Of a stretch of DNA of 64,000 bases, positions 29,033-37,908 are shown piece after piece. The translations under genes and the position numbers were made by a program. Location: positions 5,742,001 to 5,806,000 of the forward strand of contig NC_022657.1 in the NCBI RefSeq assembly GCF_000494755.1. Reading direction: 5' to 3'. The DNA is from Amorphoplanes friuliensis DSM 7358. Lineage in GTDB: Bacteria > Actinomycetota > Actinomycetes > Mycobacteriales > Micromonosporaceae. Positions within the stretch are counted from its first letter, which is position 1, and each line of letters opens with the position of its first letter. Below the pieces are notes generated by a model. That model searched no databases and was not told the DNA's origin. It saw only the letters and a list, made by a program, of their open reading frames with translations.

Positions 29033-30331
29033 TCAAGCGATCGCCGCGACTGCTGGACCTCGAATGGTGCGACGGGTGGTGGTCAGGACCGACAGGGTGG
29101 TGAGGGTCACCGCGATCGCGACGATCACCGCGTACGCGGTCGGGGTGGTGTCGGGCCAGACGCGGCCGATGCGGGCCGAGCCGAACGGCAGGATCGTGAA
29201 GAGTGAGGCGGCGGTGCCGGTCAGGACGCCGGTGACCGTGACCAGCAGGGCTTCGCCAGCGACCATGGCGGTGAGCTGGCCGCGGGTCGAGCCCGCGAGG
29301 CGCTGCTGGGCGAATTCGCGGCGGCGGTGGGCGGTCGCCGCGATCAGGGTGTTGACCAGCATGATCGCCACGAAGACGGTGATCATGCCGACGACCACGT
29401 AGTTGAGGGTCTGGATGTCCTGGGCGAAGTCCGGCTGGACCTGGCCGTCCGAGGCCTCGTCCTCGATGGCCTGCATGTAGACCGTGCCCGTCGCGATACC
29501 CGTGAAGAGGACCACCGGCATCACCGCGCCGGCCGAGGCGGGGGCGCGGAGGACGGCCAGCTCGCCCGGGGCGCCGCCGAGCAGTCGCAGCGGCACGCTC
29601 AGCAGCGCGGTGACCAGGCGCAGGAGCTCCGGGGCCCACAGGGCGAGGCCGATCGACGCCCAGATGCCCGCCTGGCCCGCCGTCTGCATCGCGTCGATGC
29701 CCTTGCCGTCCATCAGGGTCGCGGTCAGCACCGCACAGTTGGCCCCGACCAGCACGAAGAAGACCCCCGCGATCCGCCGCGCGCGGGGACGGTCCCGCCG
29801 GGTTCCCGCACCGGTACGCCGGGACGTGGCCAGCGCCGCCAGCACCGCGCCGAGCAGCGTCACGCCGAAGCCCAGCGCCGGTGCGATCGGGCCGTAGACG
29901 TAATCGACCTCCGCGGCGACCTGGCCTGTGTCCTGCATGAGGGTGAGCAGCACCCGGCCCAGGACGAGCCCTGCCGGTACGGCCACAGCCGCGGCGAGCA
30001 GCGCGACCGCGGCCGCCTCGCCGACGATCATCCGGCGGAGCTGGGGTCCGGTGGCACCGACGCGGCGCAGCAGGGCGATCTGGTCGGCCCGGCGGCGCAC
30101 GGCCAGGCTCAGTGTCGACGTGACCGCGAAGACGACGATGATCAGGCACCAGCCGCCGGCCACGCTCGCCGTGGTGACCAGCGATTCCGCGCTGGCGTCG
30201 TCGGCGCCGCCGGCCGTGTCGAGCAGCGACGCGAAGGTCATCAGCAGCGTCGCGCCCAGGAACGCGGACAGGAACGTGGCGAGGAAGCCGCCGGGGCGGT
30301 GCCGCAGGTTGCGCAGCGCAACGGCGATCAT
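29033..30331 (-). CDS. FtsX-family ABC transporter permease
   Basis: A 432-residue FtsX-type permease. Seen: an N-terminal membrane segment, RRRADQIALLRRVGATGPQL after the second segment (the FtsX coupling motif), and about eight membrane segments in total in two halves, the second with RREFAQQRLAGSTRGQLTA. It lacks the large external MacB domain. Its start overlaps the ATPase gene by four bases. The pair resembles bacitracin- or antibiotic-exporter modules controlled by a dedicated regulator. Confidence 0.92.
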   Translation of the reverse strand: MIAVALRNLRHRPGGFLATFLSAFLGATLLMTFASLLDTAGGADDASAESLVTTASVAGGWCLIIVVFAVTSTLSLAVRRRADQIALLRRVGATGPQLRRMIVGEAAAVALLAAAVAVPAGLVLGRVLLTLMQDTGQVAAEVDYVYGPIAPALGFGVTLLGAVLAALATSRRTGAGTRRDRPRARRIAGVFFVLVGANCAVLTATLMDGKGIDAMQTAGQAGIWASIGLALWAPELLRLVTALLSVPLRLLGGAPGELAVLRAPASAGAVMPVVLFTGIATGTVYMQAIEDEASDGQVQPDFAQDIQTLNYVVVGMITVFVAIMLVNTLIAATAHRRREFAQQRLAGSTRGQLTAMVAGEALLVTVTGVLTGTAASLFTILPFGSARIGRVWPDTTPTAYAVIVAIAVTLTTLSVLTTTRRTIRGPAVAAIA

Positions 30332-31068
30332 GCGGCACCGACCCGGTCACCGAGGTGAGCCAGGCGCTCCGCGACAGCCTCCGCCGTGGGCGCGCTCAGC
30401 GAGCCGGCCAGCCGGCCGTCGGCCAGGAAGAGCACGGAGTCCGCGTACGCGGCCGCGACCGGGTCGTGGGTGACCATGACGACAGTACGGCCGTGCTCGT
30501 GCACCACCGCCCGCAGCAGCGTCAGCACCTCCCGGGCGCTGCGCAGGTCGAGGGCACCGGTCGGCTCGTCGGCGAAGATCACGGCCGGTTCGGTGACCAG
30601 GGCGCGGGCGATCGCCACCCGTTGCCGCTGCCCGCCGGAGAGTTGTTCGGGCAGGTCGTGGAGGCGCTCGCCGAGCCCGAGCCGGGTGAGGATCTCCGTG
30701 CTGCGGGCCCGGTCGGCGCGGCGGCCGTCGAGGCGCAGCGGGAGCAGCACGTTCTGCTCGACGGTCAGCGCGGGCAGCAGGTTGTAGTCCTGGAAGACGA
30801 AGCCGACCCGCCGGCGGCGGAACTTGGTCATCGCGGTGTCCTTCGTGGCCGTCAGCTCGGCGCCGTCGATGAACACCCGGCCGGAGGTGGGCCGGTCGAG
30901 CCCCGCCGCGCACTGCAGCAGGGTGCTCTTACCGGAGCCGGACGGGCCCATCACCGCTGTGAAGGTGCCCGCGGGGAAGGTGGCCGTCACGCCGTCGAGG
31001 GCGGTGACGGCGGTGCCGATGTCGTCGTAGGTCCTGTAGAGCGAATCGAGGTGCGCGGCAGCAGTCAT
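30328..31068 (-). CDS. ABC transporter ATP-binding protein
   Basis: A 246-residue ATPase: Walker A GPSGSGKSTL, Q-loop FVFQDYNLLPALT, signature LSGGQRQRVAIARAL, Walker B VIFADEPTGALDL and switch His in VMVTHDPVAA. It is the first gene of the exporter operon, coupled to the permease by a four-base overlap. The ATG at 31068 (MTAAAHLDS) was chosen over one seven codons upstream. It is divergent from the GntR-TetR regulator, with palindromic repeats in the shared promoter. Confidence 0.94.
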   Translation of the reverse strand: MTAAAHLDSLYRTYDDIGTAVTALDGVTATFPAGTFTAVMGPSGSGKSTLLQCAAGLDRPTSGRVFIDGAELTATKDTAMTKFRRRRVGFVFQDYNLLPALTVEQNVLLPLRLDGRRADRARSTEILTRLGLGERLHDLPEQLSGGQRQRVAIARALVTEPAVIFADEPTGALDLRSAREVLTLLRAVVHEHGRTVVMVTHDPVAAAYADSVLFLADGRLAGSLSAPTAEAVAERLAHLGDRVGAA

Positions 31069-31136
31069 TGGTACACCGTACGAGCGCACTAGTCGGCGCG
31101 TGAAGTGGTGCTGGCACCCCTATCGGTTGGCGTTGA

Positions 31137-31167
31137 CTAGTGCACTAGGGTCAGGTGCACTAGTGCA
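31137..31167 (+). promoter_or_regulatory. Overlapping CTAGTGCACTAG / TGCACTAGTGCA operator
   Basis: Two perfect 12-bp palindromes, CTAGTGCACTAG (31137-31148) and TGCACTAGTGCA (31156-31167), share the core GCACTAGT/ACTAGTGC, which also occurs at 31085-31092. They lie between the exporter operon and its regulator gene and are the likely binding sites of that regulator. Confidence 0.75.
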
Positions 31168-31179
31168 GGGGAGGACACT

Positions 31180-32070
31180 GTGGGCGTACCGCCGTACCGG
31201 AGGATCGCCGCGGAGATCGCCGGCCGGATCACGACCGGTGAGCTGGCGCCGGGCGACCGGATCGCGTCGACCCGGCAGCTCACCGAGCGGTACGGGATCG
31301 CGATGGCGACCGCCACCAAGGTCCTGTCCACGCTGCGTGAGCAGGGGCTGGTCCGCGCAGTGCCCGGTGTGGGCACCGTCGTGACGACGCAGGCGGTGAC
31401 CCCGGACGCGGCACCCGACCGCGAGCGGGTCGTACGCGCCGCCGTGACCATCGCCGACGCCGAAGGACTCGCCGGGCTGACCATGCGCCGGCTCGCCGCC
31501 GAGGTCGAGCTCCCGACGATGTCGCTCTACCGTTTTGTGGCCGACAAGGAGGAGCTGCTGCTGCTCATGATGGACGGGGTCTTCGGGCGCTACCCGCTGC
31601 CGGACCTCGACCCGGACCACGACGGCTGGCGGGCCTGCGTCGAGGCGATCGCCCGCCTGCAGTGGACGATGTACCGCCGCCACCCCTGGCTCGCCCAGGC
31701 CGTGTCCTTCACCCGCCCGCTGCTGGCACCGCGCGCGATGGCCCACACCGAGTGGACGATGCGCGCGCTCGACGGGCACGGCCTCGACACGAACACGCAG
31801 TTCCGGGCCGCGGTCATGGTGGCGAACCACGTGCGCGGCACGGCGATCAACCTCGAGAACGAGGCGCTGGCCGAGCAGGAGACCGGGATGACCGGCGAGC
31901 AGTGGTTGCAAGGCCAGCGGGAGCGCTTCGAGGCCGTGCTGGCGACCGGCCGGCTACCGATGATGGCCCGCTACCTGGCCGCCGACGACCGCGAGTTCGA
32001 CCTCGGCACGCTCGTCGAGTTCGGCCTGCAACGCCTGCTCGACGGGCTCGCTCCCCTGCTGGACCGCTAA
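31180..32070 (+). CDS. GntR-TetR fusion transcriptional regulator
   Basis: A 296-residue protein with two DNA-binding modules. Residues 1-70 form a GntR winged helix (YRRIAAEIAGRITTGELAPG, STRQLTERYGIAMATATKVL, LVRAVPGVGTVV). Residues 80-125 form a TetR helix-turn-helix (VRAAVTIADAEGLAGLTMRR, LPTMSLYRFVADKEELL). The rest is a TetR C-terminal ligand domain. This architecture is known in actinobacteria. It sits divergent to an ABC exporter, so it likely senses the exporter's substrate. GTG start with GGGGAGGA upstream. Confidence 0.9.
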   Translation: MGVPPYRRIAAEIAGRITTGELAPGDRIASTRQLTERYGIAMATATKVLSTLREQGLVRAVPGVGTVVTTQAVTPDAAPDRERVVRAAVTIADAEGLAGLTMRRLAAEVELPTMSLYRFVADKEELLLLMMDGVFGRYPLPDLDPDHDGWRACVEAIARLQWTMYRRHPWLAQAVSFTRPLLAPRAMAHTEWTMRALDGHGLDTNTQFRAAVMVANHVRGTAINLENEALAEQETGMTGEQWLQGQRERFEAVLATGRLPMMARYLAADDREFDLGTLVEFGLQRLLDGLAPLLDR

Positions 32071-32420
32071 CGCCAGAAGGTGGCGATCGCGGCGTTGATC
32101 AGGGTCAGGGCGATGATGCCGATGAAGTGGCCGCGGTTGACGTTCTCGCGCTTGCGCCGCCACGGGATGAACACCATCACGAAGATCAGGATGGCGATCA
32201 GGAGCTTGACCCCGAGCTTCACCGGGCTGGGCTCGTCGTCACCGCCACCGCGCAGCGGCGCCGCGAGCGCCAGGCCGGTGACCACCTGGATGATCGAGCC
32301 CCACAGCATCGCGGGGTTGATCCGCAGCTTGCCGGAGACGAACTGGGCGATCGCGCCGCCGAGCAGCAGGGCGAAACCGATCAGGTGGGCGTATCGCAGG
32401 ATCAACCGCAGGGCTTCCAC
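32067..32420 (-). CDS. Small integral membrane protein
   Basis: 117 residues with about four hydrophobic segments (LRYAHLIGFALLLGGAIAQF, IIQVVTGLALAA, LGVKLLIAILIFVMVFIPW and HFIGIIALTLINAAIATFW) and basic loops. It resembles small four-helix proteins of the DUF2269/CopD-like sort, but the match is not firm. Starts with GTG, ten bases after the methyltransferase stop, so it could be read from the same transcript. Converges with the GntR-TetR gene by a four-base overlap. Confidence 0.75.
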   Translation of the reverse strand: MEALRLILRYAHLIGFALLLGGAIAQFVSGKLRINPAMLWGSIIQVVTGLALAAPLRGGGDDEPSPVKLGVKLLIAILIFVMVFIPWRRKRENVNRGHFIGIIALTLINAAIATFWR

Positions 32421-32429
32421 GCGAACACC

Positions 32430-33242
32430 TTAAACGGCCGGGCGGTGCGCGACGGTCAGCAGGTGGCTGCTGGCGCCGAGCAGACTGGGCTCGGCCTCGA
32501 CCCGGCGCAGGTGGTCCAGCATGACGCCACGCAGGTGGTCGTCGTCCAGGAACTCCAGCAGCCGCGGACCCGTCAGCCAGGCCGGGCCCTCGACCGCGAC
32601 AGTGCGTGCGGCCGTGAGACCCGCCTCGGCCGCCTCGGCCGCGGGCTCGTCCGGGTGGTGGAAGTACGCGCTGGTGAACCACCTCGGCACCTGCCCCCGG
32701 TGGCTGTGCACCCCGTCCGTCAGGGTGCGGTCCACCATGGACACGTACGCCGGGTCGGCGAAGAAGCCCTTGAGGATGCCGTCGAGCATGGACGCGTACC
32801 GGCTGATCACGGCGGCGACGACCACACCGCCGGGGCGGACGACCCGGGCCGCCTCGCGCCAGGCGGTGAGGCGGTCGGCGCGATCACCCAGGTGGTAGAG
32901 CGGGCCGAGCAGCAGCACCGCGTCCGCACTGCCGTCCGCCTCGGGCAGGTCACGCGCGTCGCCGACGGCCGCGGTCACGCCGTCCAGTGCACCGGACGTG
33001 GTCACGTGCTCCGGGACGGGGTCGATCACGCGTACCGAATGACCGGCCTCCGCCAACGGCCGGGCGTAGATGCCCGTGGCGCCACCCACGTCGAGGATGC
33101 GGGCCGGCGCGGGCGGCAGCGTCCGGGTCAGGACGTCCCAGGTGCGCAGGAACTCCAGGCGGCCGGCGCCGGCGGTGAGCCGCTCCTGCTCACCGCCACG
33201 CTGGTAGTACTCGAGGATCTCGGGACTCAGCATGAGCACCAT
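32430..33242 (-). CDS. Class I SAM-dependent methyltransferase
   Basis: 270 residues with the Rossmann methyltransferase motifs: ARILDVGGATGIYARPLAEA (motif I), VRVIDPVPEHV, AVGDARDLPEADGSADAVLL and LGPLYHL, then VVRPGGVVVAAVI. The C-terminal half probably shapes the substrate site; it has YFHHPDEPAAEAAEAGL. Substrate unknown. ATG 33242 and ATG 33233 are both possible starts. Confidence 0.88.
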   Translation of the reverse strand: MVLMLSPEILEYYQRGGEQERLTAGAGRLEFLRTWDVLTRTLPPAPARILDVGGATGIYARPLAEAGHSVRVIDPVPEHVTTSGALDGVTAAVGDARDLPEADGSADAVLLLGPLYHLGDRADRLTAWREAARVVRPGGVVVAAVISRYASMLDGILKGFFADPAYVSMVDRTLTDGVHSHRGQVPRWFTSAYFHHPDEPAAEAAEAGLTAARTVAVEGPAWLTGPRLLEFLDDDHLRGVMLDHLRRVEAEPSLLGASSHLLTVAHRPAV

Positions 33243-33347
33243 CGTCGATGCTCCGCCCGCGAGGGTCGACCGAGTTTCCGGCGTGTCGTTGTCACCCGGC
33301 GCACACCGCGTAAGGCATCCTAGGAACCTGGGTCTGAAGGGATGGCC

Positions 33348-34139
33348 ATGACGATCAACCCCGGCGCCGCCGAGTTCCCGCACCGTCAGATCGCCGCGCA
33401 GCTGCGCGAGCGGATCCGCCGCGGCGACTGGAACCCCGGCGAGCGGCTGCCCTCGATCCCGGCGATGGCCGAGATGTTCGGGGTGGCCAAACAGACCGTG
33501 CAGCGCACCGTCGACCAGCTCCGCGTCGAGGGCATCCTGATCACCAAGCCCGGCTCCGGCACGTACGTGCGCGGCACCCGGCGGCGGCTCAACCGCCTCT
33601 CCCGGGGCCGCTACGGCGCCCACCGCGGCTATCACGCGGACCTGGCCGCCCGGTACAGGCAGCAGCTGGCCGGTGTCGGCCGGGAACCCGCGCCGCCCGA
33701 GGTCGCGGACGCGTTCGGCGTCCGCGACGGCACGGAGATGCTGGTCCGCCGACACCTCGTGCGCGCCGACGACGCCACGGTCGAGGTCGGTGCCTCCTGG
33801 TTCCGGGTCACCGACGCGACCGGCACCTCCCTGGAACGCGCCGAGGCGTTCGGCCGCCCGCTGTACCAGGAGGCCGAGGAGGCGATCGGGCGGCGTTATG
33901 CGTCGGCGACCGACACGATCAGCGCCCGGCAGCCGAGCCGCGAGGAGGCGGAGATCCTGCAGATCCGCCCGGACACCCCGGTGCTGCACCTGCTGCACGT
34001 GGCCTTCGACGAGACCCGCAAACCGATCGAGGTCGCCCAGGCGACCTGGCCCGGCCCGATGACGACCCTGACCGAGGAATATCGCATCCCGGCGCCGGTG
34101 CCCGAGCCCGACCCGGACCCAGGCCTCACTCTCGCGTAA
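33348..34139 (+). CDS. GntR-family regulator with UTRA domain
   Basis: A 263-residue GntR/HutC regulator. N-terminal winged helix with HRQIAAQLRERIRRGDWNPG, GVAKQTVQRTVDQLRVEGIL and KPGSGTYV; C-terminal UTRA ligand domain with GTEMLVRRHLV, LYQEAEEAIGRRYASATDTI, and DTPVLHLLHVAFDETRKPIE. The ATG at 33348 has AAGGG (33337-33341) at a good distance. The ATG at 33342 directly abuts that site. The ligand and target genes are not apparent from the neighbours. Confidence 0.92.
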   Translation: MTINPGAAEFPHRQIAAQLRERIRRGDWNPGERLPSIPAMAEMFGVAKQTVQRTVDQLRVEGILITKPGSGTYVRGTRRRLNRLSRGRYGAHRGYHADLAARYRQQLAGVGREPAPPEVADAFGVRDGTEMLVRRHLVRADDATVEVGASWFRVTDATGTSLERAEAFGRPLYQEAEEAIGRRYASATDTISARQPSREEAEILQIRPDTPVLHLLHVAFDETRKPIEVAQATWPGPMTTLTEEYRIPAPVPEPDPDPGLTLA

Positions 34140-34590
34140 CTCCTGTGTGCAGGTTGCACTCCAGCCGCAGCAGGCAGTCGAGGGCGGTCTGCTGCTGCTC
34201 GGGTGTCATCTCGCCCACGGTGAGCTCCTCGAGGTGCTCCCAGATCCGCTCGACGTGCTCGCGCAGCGCCAGCCCCTGAGCCGTGTTCTCGACCAGGGTG
34301 GCCCGGCGGTCGGCGGGGTCGGGAACCCGCCGGACGTAACCGGACTCCTCCAGACGCTGCACGATGCGGGTCGTCGCGGCGGAGTCCGTGCCCAGCTCCG
34401 CGCCGAGGTCGGTCTGGCGTTGCGGGCCGCCGTCCCAGAGCCGCATCAGCAGCAGCTCCTGGCTGGCGTGCAGGCCCACTTCGCGGAGCAGCCGCCCGGC
34501 GATGAGCCGGTGAATCCGGGCGAGCCGGAAGATCGTATGGCTGATCGGCCCGCCGGCGGCAGCACCCGGCACGACCTCCCGCTCTCCCAT
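34126..34590 (-). CDS. MarR-family transcriptional regulator
   Basis: 154 residues with the MarR winged helix: HTIFRLARIHRLIAGRLL, LRLWDGGPQRQTDLGAELGT, TTRIVQRLEESGYVRRVPDP and DRRATLVENTAQG. The in-frame codons upstream of ATG 34590 would run through the operator palindromes, so they are rejected. It is divergent from the Old Yellow Enzyme gene. The 3' end overlaps that of the GntR/UTRA gene by 14 bases. Confidence 0.92.
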   Translation of the reverse strand: MGEREVVPGAAAGGPISHTIFRLARIHRLIAGRLLREVGLHASQELLLMRLWDGGPQRQTDLGAELGTDSAATTRIVQRLEESGYVRRVPDPADRRATLVENTAQGLALREHVERIWEHLEELTVGEMTPEQQQTALDCLLRLECNLHTGVTRE

Positions 34591-34668
34591 GCAGGTCAGC
34601 GTAGCCGTCACCGGTGTGTCGGCGATCACCCGCCGAACCGGCAATAATCGCGCCCGGTCCGGCATTAG

Positions 34669-34702
34669 CTGTCCTGGACAGTGAATTAGCTGTCCAGGAC
34701 AG
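34669..34702 (+). promoter_or_regulatory. Twin CTGTCCnGGACAG operator (MarR)
   Basis: Two perfect 13-bp palindromes, CTGTCCTGGACAG (34669-34681) and CTGTCCAGGACAG (34690-34702), 21 bases apart centre to centre and each preceded by TTAG. This is two helical turns, so two dimers could bind the same face. The second ends ten bases before the reductase start codon. Confidence 0.8.
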
Positions 34703-34711
34703 GAGATCTCG

Positions 34712-35779
34712 ATGACCACGGCATTCGACGGCTTCCCGGTGGGCCGCTACACCACGCGCAACCGGATCGTGATGGCCCCGATGACCCGCAGCCGGGCGTA
34801 CGGGCCGGGCGCGACTCCCACCGAGCTCATGGCGACGTACTACGGCCAGCGCGCCGGTGCGGGGCTGATCATCACCGAGGGGACACAGCCGTCCCCCGTC
34901 GGACAGGGCTACATGAACACCCCCGGACTGCACACCGCGGAGCAGGCCGAGGCCTGGAAGCCCGTCACCGCGGCCGTCCACGAGCGCGGTGGCCTGATCT
35001 TCGCCCAGCTCATGCACACCGGCCGCATCGGGCACCCGACGCTGCACGGCGCCCACCCGGTCGGCGCGTCGCCGGTCGCCGCCGCCGGTCAGGTCTTCAC
35101 CGCCGACGGGCCGCTGGACCTCGTCACCCCCGAGCCGCTCGACGCGGACGGCATCACCGCGACCATCCAGGACTTCGTCCGGTCGGCCCGCAACGCCATC
35201 GACGCCGGCTTCGACGGTGTCGAGCTGCACGGCGCGAACGGGTACCTGCTCCACCAGTTCCTCTCGACCAACGCCAACCGGCGCGACGACGAGTGGGGCG
35301 GCACGATCGAGGGCCGCATCCGGCTCACCGTCGAGGTCGCGAAGGCCGTCGCCGCCGAGATCGGAGCCGACCGGCTCGGCCTGCGCATCTCCCCCGCGAA
35401 CCCGTTCAACGACATCGTCGAGGACGACCACCGGGAGACCTACCTGGCGCTGCTCGACGCGCTGGCCCCGCTCGGGCTCGCGTACCTGCACGTCGGCGAG
35501 GGACCGGACACCGAGTTCACCGCGATGCTGCGGGACCGGTGGGCGGGGGCGTTCATCCTCAACCCGTACACGCCGGGCGCGTGGACCGGGCCCGAGGCGC
35601 TGAAGCAGATCGAGAACGGCGAGACCGACCTGGTGTCGTACGGTGCGCTCTTCCTGGCCAACCCGGACCTGCCCGAGCGGCTCGCCGCGGGCGGCCCGTT
35701 CAACACGCCGGACTACGCCAAGGCGTACGGCGGCGACCACGAGGGATACACCGACTACCCGGCGCTGACCTCCGCCTGA
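34712..35779 (+). CDS. Old Yellow Enzyme-type alkene reductase
   Basis: A 355-residue FMN barrel that reduces activated C=C bonds with NAD(P)H (NemA/xenobiotic reductase group). Seen: RNRIVMAPMTRSRA, LIITEGTQPSPVGQGYMNTP, FAQLMHTGRIGHP, GFDGVELHGANGYLLHQFLS with the His/Asn pair that binds the substrate carbonyl, and DEWGGTIEGRIRL. AGGAG precedes the ATG. The divergent MarR-type gene and twin palindromes suggest induction by electrophiles, as in NemR-NemA systems; here that is inference. Confidence 0.94.
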   Translation: MTTAFDGFPVGRYTTRNRIVMAPMTRSRAYGPGATPTELMATYYGQRAGAGLIITEGTQPSPVGQGYMNTPGLHTAEQAEAWKPVTAAVHERGGLIFAQLMHTGRIGHPTLHGAHPVGASPVAAAGQVFTADGPLDLVTPEPLDADGITATIQDFVRSARNAIDAGFDGVELHGANGYLLHQFLSTNANRRDDEWGGTIEGRIRLTVEVAKAVAAEIGADRLGLRISPANPFNDIVEDDHRETYLALLDALAPLGLAYLHVGEGPDTEFTAMLRDRWAGAFILNPYTPGAWTGPEALKQIENGETDLVSYGALFLANPDLPERLAAGGPFNTPDYAKAYGGDHEGYTDYPALTSA

Positions 35780-35798
35780 GGACAGGCCGGTAGGCCGG

Positions 35799-37037
35799 TC
35801 AGAGCTTGATGCCCAGCAGCGCGTCGACCGTCCTGGCCATCAGCGCGGGGGCGGCGGCATCGTCGCCCGCGCCGGCCAGGGCGGCCTCGGACCAGGCGTC
35901 GACCAGGGCGAGCGCCGACGGGGTGTCGAGGTCGTTGCGCAGGGCCTCGCGGACCGCGTCGAGCAGACCCTCGCCGGACGGGCCGGAGGTCGCCGCCGCC
36001 GCGTCCCGCCAGCGGGCCAGGCGCTGCTGACCAGCCTTGAGCACGTCGTCCGTCCACTGGCGGTCGGTGCGGTAGTGGTCGGCGAGCAGACCCACCCGAA
36101 CGGCCATCGGGTCGACGCCGTCGGCGCGCAGCCGGGAGACGAAGACCAGGTTGCCCTTGGACTTCGACATCTTCTCGCCCTCGAGGCCGATCATGCCCGC
36201 GTGCACGTAGTGGGTCGCGAACGGCTCGGCACCGGTGAGACGTTCCGCGTGCGCCGCCGAACACTCGTGGTGGGGGTAGAGCAGGTCGTTGCCGCCGCCC
36301 TGCACGTCGATCGTGTCGCCGAGCAGGCCCAGGGCGATGGTTGCGCACTCGATGTGCCAGCCGGGGCGGCCGGGGCCGAGGTCACCGCCGTCCCAGGCGG
36401 GCTCGCCGTCGCGGGCGCCGCGCCAGAGCAGCGGGTCGAGCGGGTCGCGCTTGCCGGGACGCTCCGGGTCGCCGCCGCGCTCCGCCGACAGGACCAGCAT
36501 CTCCTCGCGCGACAGGTTGGACTCGTACCCGAACGACGGTGACGCCGCGATCGTGAAGTAGATGTCGCCGGTGCCGTCGTCGAGGCGGTACGCCGCACCG
36601 GCGTCGAGCAGCTCGCGCACGTGGGCGGCGATCGCCGGGATCGACTCGACCGCACCGACGTAGTGCGCCGGCGGGATCATCCGCAGCGCCTCCATGTCCT
36701 CGCGGAACAGTGCGGTCTCGCGCATCGCCAGGACGATCCAGTCCTCGCCGTCGCGGGCCGCCCGCTCCAGCAGGGGGTCGTCGATGTCGGTGACGTTCTG
36801 CACGTAGGTGACGTCGAGGCCGGCGTCACGCCAGAGGCGCTGCACCAGGTCGAAGGTGATCATGGTGGCGGCGTGACCGAGGTGCGTGGCGTCGTACGGC
36901 GTGATGCCGCAGACGTACATCGTGGCGGCGCCGTCCGGCGTCGTCGGCTGCACCGATCGCCGGGCCGAGTCGTACAGTGCCGGCAGCGGTGCGTTCCCCG
37001 GCAGCGTCGGCACGTCGTGCCCCGTCCATGCGTCCAT
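35799..37037 (-). CDS. mshC: Mycothiol ligase: cysteine to glucosaminyl-inositol
   Basis: A 412-residue cysteinyl-tRNA synthetase paralogue that joins cysteine to GlcN-inositol in mycothiol synthesis. Seen: zinc Cys43 in MYVCGITPYDATHLGHA (which also holds the HIGH-like motif), YVQNVTDIDDPLL, WHIECAT and HHECSAAHAERLTG for the zinc site, and EKMSKSKGN as the KMSKS loop. No tRNA-binding C-terminal domain, as expected for MshC. A leaderless promoter precedes it, so it can be expressed apart from the upstream genes of the cluster. Confidence 0.96.
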   Translation of the reverse strand: MDAWTGHDVPTLPGNAPLPALYDSARRSVQPTTPDGAATMYVCGITPYDATHLGHAATMITFDLVQRLWRDAGLDVTYVQNVTDIDDPLLERAARDGEDWIVLAMRETALFREDMEALRMIPPAHYVGAVESIPAIAAHVRELLDAGAAYRLDDGTGDIYFTIAASPSFGYESNLSREEMLVLSAERGGDPERPGKRDPLDPLLWRGARDGEPAWDGGDLGPGRPGWHIECATIALGLLGDTIDVQGGGNDLLYPHHECSAAHAERLTGAEPFATHYVHAGMIGLEGEKMSKSKGNLVFVSRLRADGVDPMAVRVGLLADHYRTDRQWTDDVLKAGQQRLARWRDAAAATSGPSGEGLLDAVREALRNDLDTPSALALVDAWSEAALAGAGDDAAAPALMARTVDALLGIKL

Positions 37038-37044
37038 GGTCAGG

Positions 37045-37050
37045 AGCCTA
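37045..37050 (-). promoter_or_regulatory. -10 element for a leaderless transcript (mshC)
   Basis: TAGGCT on the minus strand, seven bases before the ATG at 37037. Confidence 0.5.
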
Positions 37051-37092
37051 TCCAGCCGTACGCGCGGACACCCGCCCGGCGTGAGTAAAGCC

Positions 37093-37908
37093 TCAGACCG
37101 GTGGCCACGGGACGGCGGGCCAGTCCTGGGGCGGCTTCGGGAAGCGCGTCGAGCGCAGCAGCCGGCGCACCCGCAGCCGTGCGTGCTGCACCTCGGAGAC
37201 CGTCAGGTGCTCCTCGAGGGCCTCACCGAGGGTGCCGTCGAGCAGCTCCCCCACCCGGTTCAGCACCTCGATCGACTCGGCCGGGATCGTCTTGCCCGTC
37301 CAGCCCCAGAGCACGGTACGCAGTTTGTTTTCCACGTGGAAGCTGACGCCGTGGTCGACGCCGTGGATGCGGCCGTCGGGGGCGTAGAGCACGTGGCCGC
37401 CCTTGCGGTCGGCGTTGTTGATGACGGCGTCCAGCACCGCGAGGCGCGACAGCCGGGGGTCGTCGGCGTGGGCCAGCGCGTACGCGTCGCCGTCCTCGTC
37501 GCGGGCCTGGGCGATCGGCAGCCAGCCCTCCGGCACGTCGTACGCCGGGACGAAGCCGATGAGCGACTCGGCGTCCTCGGGCTCGTCGATCCAGAGCTGG
37601 CAGGCGCCCGGGCCGAGGGGGCCGTCGCGGAGGATGGTCGGCGGCACCAGCCCCCAGCCGGTCGCCTGCGAGACCAGGAACGCCGAGACCTCCCGGCCGG
37701 CCAGGGTGCCGTCGGGGAAGTCCCAGAGCGGGCGCTCACCCTGCACCGGCTTGTAGACGCAGCGCCGGGTCAGGCCGTCGAGGGTGATCTCGGCCCGCAG
37801 CGTGGTGTTGGAGGCGTCGACCAGCCGGCCCTCGAGCTCCATCCGGCCGCGGCTCAGCAGGGCCAGAGCTTCGTCCTCCGCGAGCACGGATGCGGGCTCC
37901 GTCGTCAC
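37093..37908 (-). CDS. SCO1664 family protein
   Basis: 271 residues of the SCO1664 family, a group with a distant phosphatidylinositol 3/4-kinase-like fold. Seen: CVYKPVQGERPLWDFPDGTL (possible nucleotide Lys), EVSAFLVSQATGWGLVPPTI, LAVLDAVINNADRKGGHVLY and GVDHGVSFHVENKLRTVLWG, matching catalytic-loop HxxxN and DHG motifs. The GTG at 37908 overlaps the DUF3090 stop by four bases; that coupling decided the start. Part of the conserved neighbourhood upstream of mshC. Activity unproven. Confidence 0.9.
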   Translation of the reverse strand: MTTEPASVLAEDEALALLSRGRMELEGRLVDASNTTLRAEITLDGLTRRCVYKPVQGERPLWDFPDGTLAGREVSAFLVSQATGWGLVPPTILRDGPLGPGACQLWIDEPEDAESLIGFVPAYDVPEGWLPIAQARDEDGDAYALAHADDPRLSRLAVLDAVINNADRKGGHVLYAPDGRIHGVDHGVSFHVENKLRTVLWGWTGKTIPAESIEVLNRVGELLDGTLGEALEEHLTVSEVQHARLRVRRLLRSTRFPKPPQDWPAVPWPPV

